From: Lobosporangium transversale
Lineage: Eukaryota > Mortierellomycota > Mortierellomycetes > Mortierellales > Mortierellaceae
Length of the DNA stretch: 64,000 bases
Reading direction: 5' to 3'
Assembly: GCF_002105155.1 (NCBI RefSeq)
Contig: NW_019029032.1
Location: forward strand, 124,001-188,000
Shown: piece by piece, positions 62,401 to 64,000 of the stretch
How the letters are laid out: each line of letters starts with the position of its first letter
Numbering within the stretch: position 1 is the first letter of the stretch
Notes under the pieces: generated by a model
Told to the model about the DNA's origin: nothing
What the model saw: the letters and a program-made list of their open reading frames with translations, nothing else
Databases searched by the model: none
Translations under genes and position numbers: made by a program

Positions 62401-63864
62401 CAAATGACTATACAAAGATGTTCATATCTGTTAATTTCCGGTGATCAGGATAGTCGTCTAGCGCTATATCACGCCATCGCTATATGTCAACTCACTTGAA
62501 TAGGAACCAATCGTAGCCCATGGTCAGATAAAGCATCTCAGCTGCCGTTAATGATTGATGTACTTCTCCATCTGCCCACAGCGATATCCTGAGTAAAGAG
62601 ATGAAAAGTGGTGTACGATCCCATCCTATTGTTATTGGGTAATGCCAACAATCGTTATTGACAAGTAGTTGGCCTATAAGACCAGGCATGTACCAATCCC
62701 TCTGAAACTTTAGCTTCGTACCTGATATGCAATGAATTAACAGGCCTTTCAAGGGGTGGGACGGTGATCCAGTGGTGCTCCTGGATCTACTTGCGAGATC
62801 GATATCAACCGTGTCATCGGCAATGTGGGTCAGATACAAACGGAGGTAGTTCTGCGTCAATTCGACTATGAAATCACAATAATGTACATGCGTGTGCGGG
62901 CAAGCGTTAATCAGGGGTTATTCGTTCATATCTTATAAATAGGATTTTCTTAATTATCAAATAAATACATACTTAAATCCCAGCTCTTATAACCCTTCCA
63001 ACTGATACCAAGGTTATCAGTATGCCCAGCCGGGAACTGAAGCTGGGCATCTGCAAAGTTCTGGGACCAATCAAAACATAACTTCCGACCACAGTATTTG
63101 TTTGCTTTAAACTTTTGAAAAAACTCGACTCCAGGGTACGGCGTTGCCACCAGTTTAAACTTTGAATATCGGCCAAACGAGTCCACTTTTTCAGATGAAG
63201 TTACCTTCAAGCCATATCTGATGTACGCAATTGGTCAGTGAAACAAATATAAAATGAATAATGTCAAAACCAATCTCTTTATATTTGCCGTTATAATAAT
63301 GCGATAACCTAGCCTGCTGATGTCTATTGATCTCTCTTTTTATTATTATTATTATTATTATTGTTGTTGTTGTTGTTATTATTTGAACACTTACTTGACT
63401 TTGCGGTTCTCCACCATGAGATCGTTGATATAGGTTACCCCTAGTTGATGCAGTAACTCAATATCTTCCATTCGCTGCTTTTCTAGTGATGACTCATGAT
63501 CCTCCTTGTCAGGGCTGTAAGGAAGAAGAGAAAAATTGCATGGTTCAAGGTGAGAATTGAAATAAACTCTCTGTTGCTGGTTAGAACAGTATAGCAATCA
63601 GTCGTATAGTAAAGGGGAAAAAAAGGGACAGACAGACTACTGACCTTTTCTCGCCAGTGCCGTAAAGAAACATCTTCCGTTTTTGATTTAGATCATTAAG
63701 TTTTTGGTTTACACTATGCATAAACACTTCCACTTCGTTGGACAGAGTAGCCGATCGGCAGACATTCTTCCCTCGCACCAATATACATGGAACCACAAAC
63801 CGAGCCCTGACACGTGCAAAGTGCGACTTCTCAAATTGTTTTGACAACTCTTGTGTGTCATTGA
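59431..63864 (-). CDS. MTMR14: MTMR14-like myotubularin phosphoinositide 3-phosphatase, 5' end beyond window
   Basis: Visible exons: 63864-63645, 63514-63395, 63217-62973, 62865-62722, 62625-62496 and 62407-59431, all phase-consistent. The first visible exon begins in phase 1, so at least one more 5' exon lies upstream. The phosphatase removes the 3-phosphate of PI3P and PI(3,5)P2. Landmarks: ARVRARFVVPCILVRGKNVC, CFDWSQNFADAQLQFPAG, KSWDLIELTQNYLRLYLTHI, the catalytic C-x5-R loop CISGWDRTPLFISLLRISLW and YDWFLFNHLLADR. The last exon adds roughly 900 residues of disordered Ser-rich tail with an acidic run and two isolated CxxC pairs (ICDEC, ICQIC). Intron 63218-63394 holds a TTA/TTG repeat. 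Confidence 0.88.
63337..63381. repeat. (TTA)n(TTG)n trinucleotide array
   Basis: About fifteen TTA/TTG-type units inside an intron of the MTMR14-like gene. Confidence 0.8.
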
Positions 63865-64000
63865 CTATAAAACAGAGCAAGATAAAAAACTAAATGTGAA
63901 TATTATCATATCATGTCCATGAACCAGTCTAACATGAAAACTTGTATGAGGCCATAAAAAGTATAATGTAATCTCTAGCAAAGGGAATCTATGTCCATAA

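Noticed and set aside
62492-62860. Single-exon 122-codon ORF as an independent protein
   Set aside because: Its two ends are exons of the MTMR14-like gene and its middle is an intron that interrupts CISG|WDR.

Overview
The window looks like fungal chromosomal DNA, most likely from Mortierellomycota (a Mortierella/Linnemannia-type genome). The grounds are intron-dense genes with short GT-AG introns, fungal-type housekeeping genes (Cbp3, Irc21, Glc7/PP1, H2A.Z, Cue2), a large lineage-type family of 'header + coiled coil + LRR' proteins, and non-coding DNA packed with 15-40 nt poly(A)/poly(T) runs. The taxon is an inference, since no marker gene is present.

Layout. 0-6 kb: the left edge cuts a DUF202/VTC-type membrane protein (-); LRR paralogue A follows (-). 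6.4-9.4 kb: a nearly perfect inverted repeat (arms about 0.87 kb) encloses a 1.3 kb loop with one possible secreted-protein ORF. 11-16 kb: a five-exon SulP sulfate permease and a HAD-like hydrolase, both (-). 16-18 kb: LRR relic B (+). 18-25 kb: Irc21-like cytochrome b5 protein (-), SNRNP27 splicing factor (+), Cbp3 complex III chaperone (-), hexapeptide acetyltransferase (-). 26-34 kb: PP1 catalytic subunit, a SOSS-B-like OB-fold protein and a TMEM198-like membrane protein, all (+). 34-38 kb: LRR paralogue C (+), intact. 39.7-43.3 kb: a disordered protein and a queuosine-salvage enzyme (+). 44-47 kb: LRR paralogue D (-) with two frameshifts, flanked by diverged direct repeats. 49-52 kb: a medium-chain dehydrogenase and histone H2A.Z (+). 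52.8-64 kb: a Cue2-like CUE/SMR nuclease (-), a C-CAP-domain protein (-), a DUF7719-type membrane protein (+) and an MTMR14-like phosphoinositide phosphatase (-) that runs off the right edge.

Most genes are unrelated housekeeping functions with no operon-like logic. What ties the window together is the LRR family: four copies on both strands, in states from intact to relic. In A, C and D an intron at the same codon phase separates an N-terminal header cassette from the body, and the body carries a C-x-C-G-x-H-T motif followed by histidines. This family is the best candidate for something under-described. Exon structures were derived by hand from splice consensus, reading frame and family homology; they are predictions. 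Three introns need GC-AG splicing to keep the frame.
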